From contig NZ_CABVLM010000008.1 in assembly GCF_902498845.1 (NCBI RefSeq), positions 186,001 to 250,000 of the forward strand: 64,000 nucleotides of DNA. Reading direction: 5' to 3'. Below the pieces are notes generated by a model that was given only the letters and a program-made list of their open reading frames with translations, had not been told where the DNA came from and searched no databases. The number at the start of each line of letters is the position of its first letter. The stretch's first letter is position 1. The position numbers and the translations under genes were made by a program. Shown piece by piece: positions 63,632 through 64,000 of the stretch. Source of the DNA: Pseudoalteromonas rhizosphaerae. GTDB taxonomy: Bacteria; Pseudomonadota; Gammaproteobacteria; Enterobacterales; Alteromonadaceae.

Positions 63632-64000
63632 TTATGCGTCTGCAGTTGCCTGTTCAGCTTGCGCTGCACGTTGCTGCATGTATTGAGCGAATAACGCATC
63701 AAAGTTCACAGGTGCAAGGTTAAGCTGTGGGAATGTACCACGGTTAACTAAGTTAGATACCGCTTCACGTGCGTACGGGAACAATACGTTCGGGCAGAAT
63801 GCGCCAAGCATATGTGCAAGTTGTACTTCTTCAACTTCAGCGATAGTGAAAATACCCGCTTGTTGAATTTCACATAAAAAAGCCGTTTCTTCACCGATAG
63901 AAGCAGTAACAGTCAGTGCTAATACTACTTCAAACACGCCTTCGTCTAATTTATTAGAACGTGTATCAAGGTCAAGCTTAACTTCTGGTGTCCATTCTTT
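63632..64000 (-). CDS. secB: Protein-export chaperone SecB (5' end beyond window edge)
   Basis: 123 C-terminal codons are visible. The frame is open to the right edge and begins [20 protein letters not shown], followed by [39 protein letters not shown] and [18 protein letters not shown], all close to E. coli SecB. It holds preproteins unfolded for SecA. Acidic/Ala-rich C-terminal tail. Co-directional with gpsA. Confidence 0.96.
   Translation of the reverse strand, partial: KEWTPEVKLDLDTRSNKLDEGVFEVVLALTVTASIGEETAFLCEIQQAGIFTIAEVEEVQLAHMLGAFCPNVLFPYAREAVSNLVNRGTFPQLNLAPVNFDALFAQYMQQRAAQAEQATADA

Noticed and set aside
1..64000. CRISPR array, tRNA/rRNA genes, transposase or prophage genes
   Set aside because: Looked for regular repeats, cloverleaf-like segments and mobile-element proteins, and saw none that could be supported.

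Overview
The window is chromosomal DNA of a marine-type gammaproteobacterium, most likely Pseudoalteromonas or a close relative in the Alteromonadales (inference). The reasons are a low-to-moderate GC content, the core order ftsB-ispD-ispF-truD-surE-pcm-yqaA-nlpD-rpoS with mutS facing it, recA beside pncC, an acetate locus with a DUF4212/VC_2705-type symporter, and DUF2947, DUF1653 and DcaP-like porin genes. I see no rRNA, tRNA, CRISPR array, prophage or intact insertion sequence.

Layout. 1-12.9 kb: an SSS-transporter-like histidine kinase cut by the left edge, divergent from a DcaP-like porin. The porin is followed by a seven-protein carboxylate uptake operon: a branched-chain-type ABC importer (two ATPases, two permeases, binding protein) interleaved with a long-chain-type acyl-CoA ligase, then a PaaK-like ligase and a hotdog thioesterase. 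12.9-21.8 kb: an acetate-type locus with a DnaQ-like exonuclease, a cNMP/CBS/DUF294 protein, a two-subunit Na+/acetate-type symporter and, divergent, a hybrid SSS sensor kinase resembling CrbS/MxtR. 21.8-33.6 kb: a DUF2339 membrane protein, a secreted lipoprotein, a metallophosphoesterase with a TonB-dependent receptor, a degenerate GGDEF protein overlapping an AraC regulator, and purU. 33.6-37.8 kb: a CrbR/ErdR-like response regulator, acs, and a second DcaP-like porin. 37.9-49.9 kb: housekeeping genes (recA with a LexA-controlled promoter, pncC, mutS, rpoS, nlpD, yqaA, pcm, surE, truD, ispF, ispD, ftsB) plus two conserved unknowns. 50-53.3 kb: DUF1653, a MoxR/vWA pair, and a small accessory patch where an antitoxin-like gene has been split by two small ORFs. 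53.3-58 kb: a Spy/CpxP-like protein divergent from cpxRA, a lysophospholipase-like hydrolase and fieF. 58-64 kb: trmL, a 1281-residue propeller-PAS-GGDEF-EAL protein, gpsA and secB (cut by the right edge).

Main ideas. The carboxylate theme occurs twice: each locus has an SSS-domain sensor kinase, a DcaP-like porin, an importer and a CoA ligase. A nearly identical 21-bp element with a palindromic ATTAGACTAA-like core lies in the symporter/kinase intergenic region and in the acs/porin intergenic region; a degenerate version lies in the left kinase/porin region. I infer that it is the operator of the LuxR-type regulator encoded beside acs. The least understood assemblies are the ABC importer with built-in CoA ligases and thioesterase, the AraC/degenerate-GGDEF/TonB-receptor/phosphoesterase neighbourhood with a repeated putative operator, and the broken antitoxin patch.
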